Origin: Schizochytrium sp. TIO01
Taxonomy: Eukaryota > Sar > Bigyra > Thraustochytrida > Thraustochytriidae
Reading direction: 5' to 3'
NCBI GenBank assembly: GCA_004764695.1
Contig: SMSO01000031.1
Location: 1,969,048-2,033,047, forward strand
Length of the DNA stretch: 64,000 nt
Each line of letters begins with the position of its first letter. Position 1 is the first letter of the stretch. Under the pieces are notes generated by a model. That model worked only from the letters and a program-made list of their open reading frames with translations. It had not been told where the DNA came from and searched no databases. Of this stretch, positions 10,185 to 20,142 are shown piece after piece. The position numbers and the translations under genes are program-made.

Positions 10185-11219
10185 ATGGCTGGCATGGAAG
10201 ACCTACCGGAGCGCTTCGGCATTGAGGCAGCGAGCCCGTACTTGCCGCAGCCGATTACGAAGAAGAACACACTTGTGGGCAAGGGCAAAGTTAAAGACAC
10301 TGATCTTCGCTGGGGCCTTTCCTCGATGCAGGGGTGGCGCGTGACCATGGAGGATGCCCATGCTCACTCTCTCCCAATTCGCACAAACCCTAACATCGGA
10401 TTCTTTGGTGTTTTTGACGGCCACGGAGGTGATATGGTCGCTAAGTATGTGGCTGCAAACGTGCTGCAGTACATTGAAGCTTCCGATGCCTATCAGGAAT
10501 TTCTTGAATATGGTAACGATAACCCTGATGAGCAGGCAACAGCTCTCGCAACGGCTATGATCGAAGGCTTTATTGACTGCGACGAGTCTATGAAGGAGCT
10601 TCATGAGGTACAGACAGGTCAGGACTTCTCGGGCAGCACTGGAGTTGCTGTCTTTGTCACACCCACACATTGGGTTTTTGCTAACACTGGTGACTCTCGT
10701 GCCGTTCTCTTCTCAAATGGTAAGCCCAAGTTTGGCACCAAGGATCAGAAGCCGAACGACCCCGTTGAAGAAGAACGTGTTAAAAATGCTGGTGGAAGTG
10801 TCTTTGAGAACCGTGTGAACGGTGACTTGGCTTCGGCACGCTCGTTTGGAGACTTTCGCTATAAGATTGATGATACGCTTCCGCCTGCAAAGCAACAAAT
10901 TAGTGTAGTTCCGGTGACTACAATCATTCCGCGTAGTGAAGAAGACAACTTTGTTGTGATTGCCTGTGATGGTGTGTGGGATGTCATGAGCAACTTTGAG
11001 TGCACAAATCTTGTCCTCGCCGCAATGCAGCTAGGCTGTGGTATTGGCACGGCATGTGAAAAGATCTTGGAGGAGTGTCTTTTGAAATCTAGTGGTGATA
11101 ACATGAGCATCATGCTTGTCTGTCCTCCTGGTGCACCCAAGGAGATTGGCAAGGCAAAGCCCGGTCGCGAGCCGTCTCTCGATGTAATTCGTGAAGCCAT
11201 GATCACAGCTGTGATTTAA
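10185..11219 (+). CDS. PP2C-family (PPM) serine/threonine protein phosphatase
   Basis: 344 aa, one exon; a metal-dependent phosphatase that removes phosphate from Ser/Thr. All usual PP2C motifs are visible: RWGLSSMQGWRVTMEDAH (residues 42-59), the metal-binding FGVFDGHGG (74-82), the SGSTGVAVFV core strand, ANTGDSRAVL, ARSFGDFRYK, VVIACDGVWDVM and the C-terminal GDNMSIMLV. The length matches a stand-alone catalytic domain, with a short N-terminal tail, no signal peptide and no membrane segment, so it is probably cytosolic or nuclear. The open frame begins at a TTG (10164), but the first ATG at 10185 is the better start; a second ATG follows three codons later. Substrate cannot be told from sequence. 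Confidence 0.95.
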   Translation: MAGMEDLPERFGIEAASPYLPQPITKKNTLVGKGKVKDTDLRWGLSSMQGWRVTMEDAHAHSLPIRTNPNIGFFGVFDGHGGDMVAKYVAANVLQYIEASDAYQEFLEYGNDNPDEQATALATAMIEGFIDCDESMKELHEVQTGQDFSGSTGVAVFVTPTHWVFANTGDSRAVLFSNGKPKFGTKDQKPNDPVEEERVKNAGGSVFENRVNGDLASARSFGDFRYKIDDTLPPAKQQISVVPVTTIIPRSEEDNFVVIACDGVWDVMSNFECTNLVLAAMQLGCGIGTACEKILEECLLKSSGDNMSIMLVCPPGAPKEIGKAKPGREPSLDVIREAMITAVI

Positions 11220-11855
11220 AAAGAAAGCAAAACCTTGGCGTGCCCTTTGGACCGAGCCACGTTCTTTCTTGAATAGCAACGAGCATTTCCGCAATGTTCA
11301 ATATATATTGTTAACCGCCTCTTTGCACATTCGCGCTCCTTTGTTCGGCTCTCTCTGTTCTTTGACGCGAGGTCTTTGGATACTGCAGGCCAATATTTGC
11401 TACCTTTATTGATGTTGAAAATACTTAGCAGCTAGGGCTATCCAGGTAAGCCCAAGCATATATTCGATTCCTATGTTGTTAATGACTTCCCAATTCCTAC
11501 TACCTTTTTGTGATTTTGGTACAATTTCCCTTTTTGCTTACTTTCTACTGGAAAAACAAAAACCAATAACAGCCAAATGTGGCCTTAGTCTTGCTGGTGT
11601 ACAGCGTTTTTTTGTGAACTTGAAATGGTCTCGTGTTACTCGCGCTTGCCTTTAGGGGCTGATCTTCCGGAACTCCCCCAAGATAATTTTTAGAATAAAA
11701 CGAGTCGCAAACTGACGCTTCGCCCATGGTCCAAGCGCTGTCGACCAAAGCTATCAAATGAATTTGTATGGAAAATAACCAAACATGGATCCAAGAATGC
11801 GTAGATTACATAAAAACTAGGCTTAAATATTTCTGTCTTTTGGCTTGGAAGAAAA
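11220..11855. other. Intergenic region between convergent PP2C and EAPP-like genes
   Basis: About 640 bases holding the 3' untranslated regions of two convergent genes. It is AT-rich with no supported ORF and no obvious repeat. Confidence 0.6.
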
Positions 11856-12860
11856 TTACATGGCTGTTTCATTACCGTCCGCTTCATCAGGGGTAGATTT
11901 GTTATCAATGCCATGTTGCAAGACAGACTCATCGTGATCGATGCGGGGTTCTTCGTCATTTCGCTCAAGAGAATTATCTGCTGCAGAAGGGAGAGTTACT
12001 TGGAATTCATACGAGCCATCCTCGAGACGAATTCCCAGAGCAGTTGAGCATTGTGAACACTCAATGATAATTTCCTCTGGCGACTCTTCCGCACTAGTTC
12101 GTTCTTTGCAATTAAAAGCTTTTGATGCAAGATACCACCCACGATGCGACCGACTTTGCTTCGAATCAAACGCCACTGTTGAGAAACACCCCGGACAGCT
12201 AAGCAATGCATCAGAATCGTACTCTCCAGTTCTATATTTTTTGTTGACATAGTTTCGGTTCCGCTCATCCTCATCCTCATCATGGAAAACATCTTCTTCC
12301 TGATCTCGCTCTGCTCGGAGTGCCTCTTCCAGAGCATCTTTGTTCGCCCTTCTGGTCCAGGTTGTTTTTGATGTATTGACTTTCGCTGGAGTTGGTGAGC
12401 ATTGTTTCGCACGAGCTTTGTCATTGTCTCCCGTTTCTATGGTGCTGACATCCCAGCTCGGCAAGTTGACATTACTTATCATTGCATTCTTTTTTTCTGT
12501 TTTTGTTACGAAGGGATCCTGATCCGGCCTCCACGCTGTTGTCATTCCCACTTGTTCATTGGCGTGTTTTGGGCGCATGAAATTCCTTAAAAAATCAATG
12601 TCCTGAGCATGGGAAGTAGCCTTCCCACGACTTGAATTCTGATTTCCTCCTAGACCTGTCTCTTCCAATCGCTGCGGTCCTCCTTGGCTATTCGGCTCGC
12701 AACTTTCAGAAAGGTTCTTGCCATCGTAGATGCCGCTTTGCGCCATCGCCTGTGTCAGCTCACCCATAATCCTGAATCCAGTGTCCTCGCCGTCGCTGCT
12801 GTACTCGCTGGCACTGTCTTCGAGCGCCAGCTGCTCTAACGTGTAGTAGTCGCTCGCCAT
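11856..12860 (-). CDS. E2F-associated phosphoprotein (EAPP)-like protein
   Basis: 334 aa, one exon. The diagnostic part is residues about 190-290: an acidic run (FHDEDEDERNRNYVNKKY) followed by SDALLSCPGCFSTVAF, a basic/aromatic stretch, a lone Cys and a second CxxC (ECSQCSTALG). This matches the conserved zinc-binding-like core of EAPP, whose animal members are nuclear and influence E2F-driven transcription. The N-terminal half is low-complexity, rich in Ser, Asp and Asn, with a short conserved-looking FLRNFMRP. The start ATG reads directly from the complement of 12858-12860. It is divergent from the acidic protein gene, 350 bases away. Family assignment is from the motif; the function in this organism is inferred. 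Confidence 0.75.
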   Translation of the reverse strand: MASDYYTLEQLALEDSASEYSSDGEDTGFRIMGELTQAMAQSGIYDGKNLSESCEPNSQGGPQRLEETGLGGNQNSSRGKATSHAQDIDFLRNFMRPKHANEQVGMTTAWRPDQDPFVTKTEKKNAMISNVNLPSWDVSTIETGDNDKARAKQCSPTPAKVNTSKTTWTRRANKDALEEALRAERDQEEDVFHDEDEDERNRNYVNKKYRTGEYDSDALLSCPGCFSTVAFDSKQSRSHRGWYLASKAFNCKERTSAEESPEEIIIECSQCSTALGIRLEDGSYEFQVTLPSAADNSLERNDEEPRIDHDESVLQHGIDNKSTPDEADGNETAM

Positions 12861-13210
12861 AGTTGTTCAACGCGGTGCCAGCAATCCCATTCTGAAGGCG
12901 CTTCCTTCGCTCTACAAATTCTTCTTCTTCATTTCCAACAATTCCTTTCCTAAATGTTATTGATTTGATAGTTTTTTAAAGAGGCCTATTGTTACTTTTA
13001 GGCTATTATTAATTTTTTCTTAGAGGGATTTCGATTGTCAAACGCAACTGCAGATCTCAATCGAGGTGGTATCTTCTGCTGCCGGTGACAGTCCTGGATC
13101 CTTGCGTTGGCCTCGCGAACGCACCTTCCCGGCGGCTTGGTCTACCTCTGCTTTGCTTCGCTCTAGTGCCCTTGAGAGGCTTTTTATTCTATTTGACGCT
13201 GCTCGTCGCC
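12861..13210. promoter_or_regulatory. Bidirectional intergenic promoter region
   Basis: The 350 bases between the divergent starts at 12860 (minus) and 13211 (plus) must hold the promoters and leaders of both genes. An AT-rich middle part (about 12950-13030) is flanked by GC-richer sequence. The in-frame extension upstream of 13211 starts only at a GTG (13085), so it is treated as untranslated. Confidence 0.5.
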
Positions 13211-14332
13211 ATGGAGAAGGCCAACGACACCTCGAAAGTCGCCGCGAAGAAAGATGTGGAGAAGGAGGACGACGTGGAGAACATCAGCGATGAAGGAAAG
13301 GTGAATGGTGGCAAGGGCTCTGCAGATGAAAATAGTGCCAAAACAGATAAAGCAAAGTCTGCAAAGAAGGACGTTGAGAACAACGAGAATAATGACGATG
13401 ATGACGATGAGGACAATGACGATGAGGATGACGACGAAGACGATGATGACGAAGACGATGAGGATGACAATGACGAGGATGATGAAGATGAAGACGACGA
13501 TGCTGAGGATGCTAGAAAGTCTCGTGAAAAGGATAATAAGAAAGAATCTACTTCGAATAGCAAAACAGCTGATGATGACGAAGATGACGACGAAGACGAC
13601 GAGGACAAGGATGAAGATGAGGAAGATGGCGATGGAGATGACGATGACGATGACGATGACGAGGAAAATGCCAACAACGAGGACGGAGATGATGACGACG
13701 AGGACGGAGATGATGACGACGAGGATAATGATGACGACGAGGATGAGGATGAGGATGATGCTAAACCCTCTGAGAAGAAGGGGGAATCAAGCGACAAATC
13801 TATCGCTAAAAAAGATGCCAAGAAAGACAATGAAAAAGACAAACAAGAGGCGGAAAATCGTGGTTCAGCCGGTGTAGATTCCGCAGGAAGTGGTAAAAAA
13901 TCCCCAAAGGCAGATAAATCTGTTAAGAACTCCTCCGCAACGGCACCCGAATCGAAATCTTCATCAGAAGATCAAAAATCATCAGCAGCGAAGAGCCAGT
14001 CCACAAAGGCTAACGGGGAAGGCGATGATGAGGATAAAATGGATATAGACGTTGCGGAAAATGGAACTGAGGAGATGGCTAATGGTAATGACGGAGCTTC
14101 GAAGACAGCAGGCAATAAGCAAGACGAGGATGCTAAGGATGATAGCGAACGTCGGATTATCTATCATATTAAAAACGGGCGGAAACGCCGCAAGGCTAAT
14201 TGGAAGGCCCCGCCTAAGGCTGAGCTAGCTGGAGATACTTTGACTATTGCAAGCCGTCAGGATTTGATTAACTACATTAAACTCTCTGTGCAGGCTTCCA
14301 TGCCGACTGCTATGGAGGCAGGCGAGCCGTAA
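13211..14332 (+). CDS. Highly acidic Asp/Glu-rich low-complexity protein
   Basis: 373 aa from the ATG at 13211, which has an excellent context (GTCGCCATGG). Roughly residues 60-185 are nearly uninterrupted Asp and Glu, broken by Lys/Ser patches; then a Lys/Ser/Ala/Glu-rich part; then a different, ordered-looking C-terminus of about 60 residues with a basic patch (HIKNGRKRRKANWK) and a helix with DLINYIKLSV. Acidic tracts plus a basic C-terminal patch resemble nuclear or nucleolar histone- or ribosome-binding proteins, but no family could be named. The coding DNA is a GAN trinucleotide repeat, so length variation between alleles is expected. It is divergent from the EAPP-like gene. Confidence 0.75.
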   Translation: MEKANDTSKVAAKKDVEKEDDVENISDEGKVNGGKGSADENSAKTDKAKSAKKDVENNENNDDDDDEDNDDEDDDEDDDDEDDEDDNDEDDEDEDDDAEDARKSREKDNKKESTSNSKTADDDEDDDEDDEDKDEDEEDGDGDDDDDDDDEENANNEDGDDDDEDGDDDDEDNDDDEDEDEDDAKPSEKKGESSDKSIAKKDAKKDNEKDKQEAENRGSAGVDSAGSGKKSPKADKSVKNSSATAPESKSSSEDQKSSAAKSQSTKANGEGDDEDKMDIDVAENGTEEMANGNDGASKTAGNKQDEDAKDDSERRIIYHIKNGRKRRKANWKAPPKAELAGDTLTIASRQDLINYIKLSVQASMPTAMEAGEP

Positions 14333-15161
14333 AAAAGAAGCATCGTAACTTTTAGAGTTCAAACTGCTAGTCTCTGTTATTTGCCCCCTTGGCTGCTGTA
14401 CTTTCAGATTCCGCTGTGCTTCATTTTGCTGGTTCAATAACGTGTCTACCATAAAGGGATTCATGTTTCATTGACAATGTCTTCTTAGTGCTCCAGGTTT
14501 GCATTGTGCAACAAGAAAATTCAGTCCCGGCATTTTTTCGTCGTCCACACTATTCTTTGTTTCTCGAAAGCACGAACACATTTAGGTCATAAACTACATA
14601 GCTATATAAACCTGTATCATTTCTGTTAGGCGCACTCTCTCGTTGAGTGAGAGTGGGTTATATAGGTTTGCGCACTATTTCGTATCCTAGAAAGCATAGG
14701 TTGAGAAGTTCTTGAAGCATTCATACATCCTAGGTAAAGTTCCGAATAGGTTATATAACTACTTCTCTTCTTGTTGTTGGACAATTTTTGTCGTGCATAC
14801 TTTTTTCTACCTCGATTGCAACGAATGAGGATTTCGAGAATATGAAGATATTACGATTCGCTAGGTGGATAAAATATGCGGATCTATCAAACTGCCATAA
14901 ATGGCATAGAAGAAGAATCTTCCGCAGAAAGGCATCAGGGTTACTGCTGCAATATACCAAAAGAAATAAGGACACCAAATCAACCCCAATGTGGCCATAA
15001 AAAAGAATTAAAAATGCTCCAGTTCTATATGTCATCCCCTATGGAGGGTGTAAAAAACATAAAAATTAAAAAATCTAAAAAGAAGCTAACGAACTAGTAG
15101 TCACATGTTATACTACAGGTGGGTAGTACTAACTAGCAATTTATACATAGGCCCTGATACA
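14333..15161. other. Intergenic region
   Basis: AT-rich, about 830 bases. It contains the 3' untranslated region of the acidic protein gene, a small dyad (CACTCTC at 14633 with GAGAGTG at 14649) and the promoter of the SAYSvFN gene. No supported ORF. Confidence 0.5.
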
Positions 15162-16061
15162 ATGAAACACCAAAGCTCAATCATGACCACGCCAGAGCCT
15201 TCGCAGCCGGAGCCATTGCAGCAGGATCGTGTGGGCGTGGTGGCCTCGGACGATTGTTTTGGGTAAGTCTCCCTTGCTACAAGCGCCGTCCCTTGATGGG
15301 CGTCTTCGCCTACAGTGCTGGCCTTGATACTGACTGTTCATGCGTGAGCACGTTCTCCGTTATTAATCTTTCCTGATCTTGCATATAAACAGCTGTCGCG
15401 TTACAGGTACAGGGACGCTTTTGGGCATCTCGCTGTACTTGGGTCACCAGAGGTCCCTTGTTCCCGCTGCTAACGTTGGTCATCGTACCCTGTTGCTGGC
15501 GTTGAGCTTTGCATTTGCAGGTGGAGCTGCTTTCCGATGGAAAATGTAAGCGGAAATTCGAGGAAATTGGCGTGGGCTGTTGGAGCTCTTGCGTGGTACT
15601 ATGGGTTACGCCAGGCATATCTCATAGGTCATGATTTTGGTGCAGAGTACATTTATGTGTTGGCTACAGTTGTTCTGGGTATTTACTTAAATTTTGAGAC
15701 GCGTCGCGAGGGCACGTTGAGCGGGTACTCTCTGTTCAACCCAAATATTGAACGCATAGCAGGCTCACTCACAGCTGATGAGATTGACCACCAGATGCGA
15801 TCTGGAAACATGACTACATCCGGGTCTGATGGTTCCTCTTCTGTATCGGTGCCAACGCCGAGGCGTCCTCTTGGTATTGGACATCGGCTTGGCAGCGCTT
15901 CAGACACCTCGTCTGCTGTGACCCAGGTTGTTGGTTCTGACAAAAGCAGAGATGAGGATATTGCACAAAAACGTCGTGAACGTCAGCAACAAGCTGCAGA
16001 GGCTGCTTTGCGACGAAGGTCAATGGCGATTGTACCTGAAGCATCCCCATCACAGCAATGA
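15162..16061 (+). CDS. SAYSvFN-domain membrane protein, two exons (join 15162-15262, 15521-16061)
   Basis: Exon 2 encodes a hydrophobic stretch (about 50 residues, one or two membrane helices) followed by GTLSGYSLFNPNIERIAG and SLTADEID, the signature of the SAYSvFN family (SAYSD1 in animals, an ER membrane protein tied to translocon quality control and UFMylated ribosomes). The C-terminal 90 residues are Ser/Pro/Gln-rich with a basic helix (KRRERQQQAAEAALRRR). Exon 1 supplies an acidic, Pro/Gln-rich N-terminus. It ends at a GTAAGT donor, and splicing to a TTTGCAG acceptor restores frame exactly (phase 2). Starting at 15162 gives 213 aa; the in-frame ATG at 15183 gives 206 aa. The unspliced exon 2 also has an ATG at 15537, which would lose the N-terminus. 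Role in this organism is inferred from the family. Confidence 0.85.
15263..15520 (+). other. Spliceosomal intron in the SAYSvFN gene
   Basis: 258 bases from GTAAGT to TTTGCAG, phase 2. It contains an in-frame stop directly at the donor (GGG TAA), so it must be removed for exon 1 to be used. Confidence 0.8.
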
Positions 16062-16067
16062 AATAAA
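16062..16067 (+). terminator. Polyadenylation signal touching the stop codon
   Basis: AATAAA starts on the base after the TGA stop (16059-16061) of the SAYSvFN gene. If used, the 3' untranslated region would be only a few tens of bases. Confidence 0.5.
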
Positions 16068-17130
16068 GAATATATATTTTCGTAATTTGTTTCCTTTTTA
16101 GTGCACGTCTGCCACAATGGCGCATACGTCCACAAAAATCACTACCCAATACGCTTTTCCTGTCAGCGAGCTGCTACCCAGGCAGAGAATACATTTCATT
16201 TTTGTTGATTCGGGACGATTCTATTTCAAAATTCTTTATTTGCCGATTTACTTAAGAGGTTTCAGAGGTGTGTAAGAACTATCAATTTGTGTTATTCCTC
16301 AAATGAACGAAGGAATAAACGAATAGATGGTATACACCTTTTATGAACTGATTAAAATCAATGATCCTACCTATAAGAGGCCCAGAGTATACCACCATCA
16401 CTACGAAAAAAATCACGTAAGTGTATGAGGAGATTTATCATCCTTCTCAGTTTAATGCACCTATTCGTTTATCCTAACTAGGAAATAAAGGCAATCTATA
16501 TTCCTCAAAGCTTTCTATTGTTCTTGTTTAAGAACTAAAAGAATAATTAAGAGCTTACTCTCAGAAAGTTACGTATGGTTTTTGTATGAAAGGGGTTGTT
16601 TGGCCATTACATCTTCTCGCGAGTCCTGGAAAGACTTAATACATCCGTCTCTCAAAGGAGTTAATTACCTGATTAGAGATTGGTCCTATAAAATCTGTGG
16701 AGGAAGAAGTAGTAGCATAGTCAAAAGAAGATACTACAATGAATTTTAATAATTGAGTCTATTCAGAACAAATATACATATTAAAAAAACTAAAAAAACC
16801 AAATGGGGCCCGGAGGTGGATGAAAATGATTACAGACACAGTTCATATGAAGTCAATTTCTTTAGCTTTGGTCTTCTAAGTTAACAAGTACAAAACATGG
16901 GTCATGCATGTCTCGCTGCCTCCGTTTTAATGTTGTACATTAGATATAATGCATGTAAAAGCAGGGCCCTGAGTCCCGCCGTGTACCCCGTGCAAGGATG
17001 GTACATGGCGAGAGATAGTGGGGCAACGTGTTGTGCTGGTAGCTATGATGTTTTCCCCCCCTAAATATCGTAATGAAGAGATACCACAGCCAACAAACAA
17101 CTCAGCAAAAATCGATATTTTGGGTTTCTC
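16068..17130. other. AT-rich intergenic region between convergent genes
   Basis: About 1.06 kb of strongly AT-rich sequence with no supported ORF. It separates the convergent SAYSvFN gene and the orphan gene on the minus strand. Confidence 0.6.
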
Positions 17131-18969
17131 TTATGCCAACTGAACTTGGGTCCGTTCTTCCGTGCCTAGCGGAGTCTTTGGCTCAGCGGAGTCTGGTGGC
17201 ATATACAGATCGAGATCCTCATAGCAATTGCGCATTAGAGTACTAATTTCTTCTAATTCTGCCACGAGTCCAGGGTTAAGGTACGGCTTCTGCACTGGAA
17301 GATCGTGCTTGGCTTTCTGAGGTCGGGCCGTATTAGAGCTTACCTCAGATCGAGGGGAATAGTGTGCATCTGTGTTTGTCGTCGATGTTGTTGCGTCATC
17401 CTCATATTCATGTTGAGCCCCTTGGGCTGCTGTCTCATTTTCACGACAAGCCTGAACAACCATATGCACAAAGTATGCTGCCGCAACCCGACGGGTGTTC
17501 GCCCAGTATTTGGTGAGCTGTTCGCTGCCGAGAAGCTTTTGCAAACGCTTGCGCAAAGAGCTTCGATCCCGGATCGGGCGAAGATCTTTGAGAAGGGATT
17601 TTCCATGAGGACTTGTCTTAGCGTCTTGGACTTGATCGACGAGGGCCCTGTTAAACTGCTGAAGAATGCCTTTGAAAGGTGTGCGATCTCCCTCTTGCAA
17701 GAAGGAGCAAAGCAGAAGAGCGGCATTTTCGTTCCAGGTAAAGGTACGCTTCAGGCGCTGGTCAAGCTCCTCTTCAAAGCCTTGATCAATATTGCGAAGT
17801 GTGTACACCACTTCAAAAAAACGATCAATTTGGTCTTGCGATAGCTGGACCCTGGCTTTGGCCATTTGGGCAAACTCAGAGAAAGAATCAAGCGCGCGGG
17901 TGCGGGGGGAGCTTTTGCGGCGCACAATCGGTCTGACAGGTCTAGCACCAGATATTCGAGCATCTGCGGTAGTAGTAATAGTAGCATTAGGGGATGGAAT
18001 CGACGGGTCTACTTGGATCTCAAGTTTTCGTGAGCGTTTCTGGGAGAAATTAGCCGCAGCAGAAGACACGTGCGGCTCCGAAATGGAGCGCTTTAGCATC
18101 ATCTTACGCTCAGCTTCGTTACCATGGATCGAAACTCCTTGGCTGTAGGTGCGCGCAGTAACAGCAGCTTCAGGGCTGGTAGCATATGAGTGAAAAGCGT
18201 GCATGGGCGGGTGGCCGCCAATGGGCTCTAGATCATTCCACATACTATCATCGAGAACAAAACTGTTGTCATCATGGTGGTACGACTCTGAGGAAAACAA
18301 GGGGCGGCAGCCTCGCGATCGATCTTTCTCTTCGAGATAGTGCTGCTGAGGATGTGAGTAAAGAAAGGCTTCGTTCGAACCCTCTTGTTGGTGTGAATGT
18401 GGATAGGTGGTTGAATGGTAGTAGGCCTCTCCAGTGCAAGCCCCCATGTGGTTGATGTTGTTTGCCAGTGTAGTCTCTTGTTGTTGCTGTTGCTGTTGGT
18501 GGTTGTGGTGGTGCTCTTTGTCGCGGCGTTGCCATCTCATCGAATGGTCGCTCACATGTGGACTTCCTTCAGCAGTCAGAAAAACTGTGTCATTTGTCTG
18601 AGCGCTGTATTGCTGTTGGTGGTGCTGCCTGTACTCGTCGCCCCCACGGTTGCTCTGGTATGAAGGAGAATGATTGTTGTATGCGGCAGTATTGTCATAA
18701 GCAATATTACAGTACTTTGCATCGTCATCTTCATATGCGACATTACCGTAATTCTGGTGCTTTGGATAGAACTGCAGCTGTTGCTGGTTCATATTCCTGT
18801 GCCCTGCGTAATTCGCTCCATAATAGTTGCTGTTCGCAATTGATTCATGTTCGTAAAAGGTCATTTTTGCCGTCGTCACTTCAAGGTCAGGTTCCTCTTT
18901 TAAATTCCTCATCAAGCTATCTTGCACCCACGTGTCCATCTCTTCTGCCTCCTCTCTGCGAGCCTCCAT
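17131..18969 (-). CDS. Gln/His/Tyr/Asn-rich protein with a helical C-terminal region, unknown function
   Basis: 612 aa, one exon, no family recognised. Residues 1-30 are acidic. Residues about 40-260 are low-complexity, rich in Tyr, Asn, Gln and His, with a HHHNHQQQQQQQ tract: a prion-like or activation-domain-like composition. A basic segment follows at about 305-365 (KRSRKLEIQV and RPIVRRKSSPRTR, nuclear-localisation-like). Residues about 370-525 look ordered and helical (RALDSFSEFAQMAKARVQLS through RVAAAYFVHMVVQACRE). The C-terminus is acidic. This layout is typical of a transcription regulator or RNA-granule protein, but that is inference. The start ATG complements 18967-18969; upstream sequence is pyrimidine-rich. 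Confidence 0.8.
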   Translation of the reverse strand: MEARREEAEEMDTWVQDSLMRNLKEEPDLEVTTAKMTFYEHESIANSNYYGANYAGHRNMNQQQLQFYPKHQNYGNVAYEDDDAKYCNIAYDNTAAYNNHSPSYQSNRGGDEYRQHHQQQYSAQTNDTVFLTAEGSPHVSDHSMRWQRRDKEHHHNHQQQQQQQETTLANNINHMGACTGEAYYHSTTYPHSHQQEGSNEAFLYSHPQQHYLEEKDRSRGCRPLFSSESYHHDDNSFVLDDSMWNDLEPIGGHPPMHAFHSYATSPEAAVTARTYSQGVSIHGNEAERKMMLKRSISEPHVSSAAANFSQKRSRKLEIQVDPSIPSPNATITTTADARISGARPVRPIVRRKSSPRTRALDSFSEFAQMAKARVQLSQDQIDRFFEVVYTLRNIDQGFEEELDQRLKRTFTWNENAALLLCSFLQEGDRTPFKGILQQFNRALVDQVQDAKTSPHGKSLLKDLRPIRDRSSLRKRLQKLLGSEQLTKYWANTRRVAAAYFVHMVVQACRENETAAQGAQHEYEDDATTSTTNTDAHYSPRSEVSSNTARPQKAKHDLPVQKPYLNPGLVAELEEISTLMRNCYEDLDLYMPPDSAEPKTPLGTEERTQVQLA

Positions 18970-19659
18970 CTTCTTTTGTTTGTTTGCTTTCTTCGCCGTC
19001 TCTCGTCTCTTTCTCAGGCCAGTCTAACGCAGCAGAAGAGAATCAGAGCCCTGCCTGCCAGAAATGAAGCAAGAAAGAACGAAAGAACGTTCGCTTTCCC
19101 AACTGGAACGCCTCCTGCCTCTCGCTAGTATCAACGAATGAGCGAGCTCAAAGCAAAGTATAAAACAAAGAACAAAGAGAACAAAGAAGAAACGAAACCT
19201 TGAGACAAAATTCTCTGTCGAGCGAGGGGTGCGCAGGGCGTCCTCGAGGACTTATGTGCGCAGGGTCACTATTCAGGGCGCTTTCGTCTCGCCTCGTTTC
19301 TGGGAGCAAGCGGGAGGGCGCTCTCGCCTGCGCTTCCCTGCCGATGCGCTGGCGCCTGCCTGCCTGCGCTGCGCTGGAGGCGATCCGTCGATCGGATGGG
19401 GTCGAAGGGATCTGTTCGACCGCTCGATGGACCTCGAGCGAGCGAGCTCTTCTTCAGGGTTATTGATTTGTATATCCCTGGATGCGGGCACCCGTGTCCT
19501 CGGGCTCCGTGCCAGCCTGCTGTCACAGTATTACGCGCCGGGCACCGTGGTCCTGCTGCCGCTTCGGCTGTCGTCTGTCTGTCTTCGAAAGCCTTGCGCT
19601 TGCTCTGCCGCGACGAAGTTTGCTTTCGCTTGCTTTCGAGGATTGCTTTCTTTCTATTC

Positions 19660-19695
19660 TTCTTTCATTCTTTCATTCTTTCATTCTTTCATTCT
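19660..19695. repeat. (TTTCATTC)n microsatellite
   Basis: Four to five near-perfect tandem copies of an 8/9-base CATTCTTT unit. Confidence 0.8.
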
Positions 19696-19872
19696 CTCGC
19701 GTACTTACTTTCGCTTTTCTGTTTAGAGATTCCTTCTTTCTTACTCGCTTTCCTAAGCCCTTCTGTAGTTAGCTGGCTAGCTAGGACTTTGGTTAATTAG
19801 GTGCTTAGACGCCCACTTAGGCCCTTGGTTAAGGGTTGGGTGACCAGCGAGTTGCTTAGTTTGTCAGTAAAC

Positions 19873-19911
19873 AGAGTGAGTGAGTGAGTGAGTGAGTGAG
19901 TGAGTGAGTGA
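19873..19911. repeat. (GAGT)n microsatellite
   Basis: About nine uninterrupted tandem copies of GAGT/GTGA. Confidence 0.9.
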
Positions 19912-20108
19912 AGAATTAAATGAAAGTAAGGAAGTAAGATAGTAAATAGGCAGACTTCATGAGTTAAGTTTGTTGGCTCTTGATTCATTCATTTCTTTCT
20001 TTCTTCGATTGTCTGCATACCTGCAGAGCAGATCTATCCCCTTCTTGTGCATATGGTACGGTATGGTGGATATAATAGATGGTTAAGCTGAGTGAATGGG
20101 TACGTCCA

Positions 20109-20142
20109 TGAGATGAGATGAGATGAGATGAGATGAGATGAG
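20109..20142. repeat. (GAGAT)n microsatellite
   Basis: About seven uninterrupted copies of the pentamer GAGAT. Confidence 0.9.

Noticed and set aside
13189-13842. Poly-Ser open frame on the minus strand
   Set aside because: Shadow of the Asp/Glu-coding GAN repeat of the acidic gene.
17305-19067. Several plus-strand frames across the orphan gene
   Set aside because: Antisense shadows of the 612-aa minus-strand gene and its pyrimidine-rich leader.
19200-19800. Overlapping frames of 80-165 codons with hydrophobic tails
   Set aside because: Three frames are open at once, and the composition comes from TTTC/CATT repeats; no domain.
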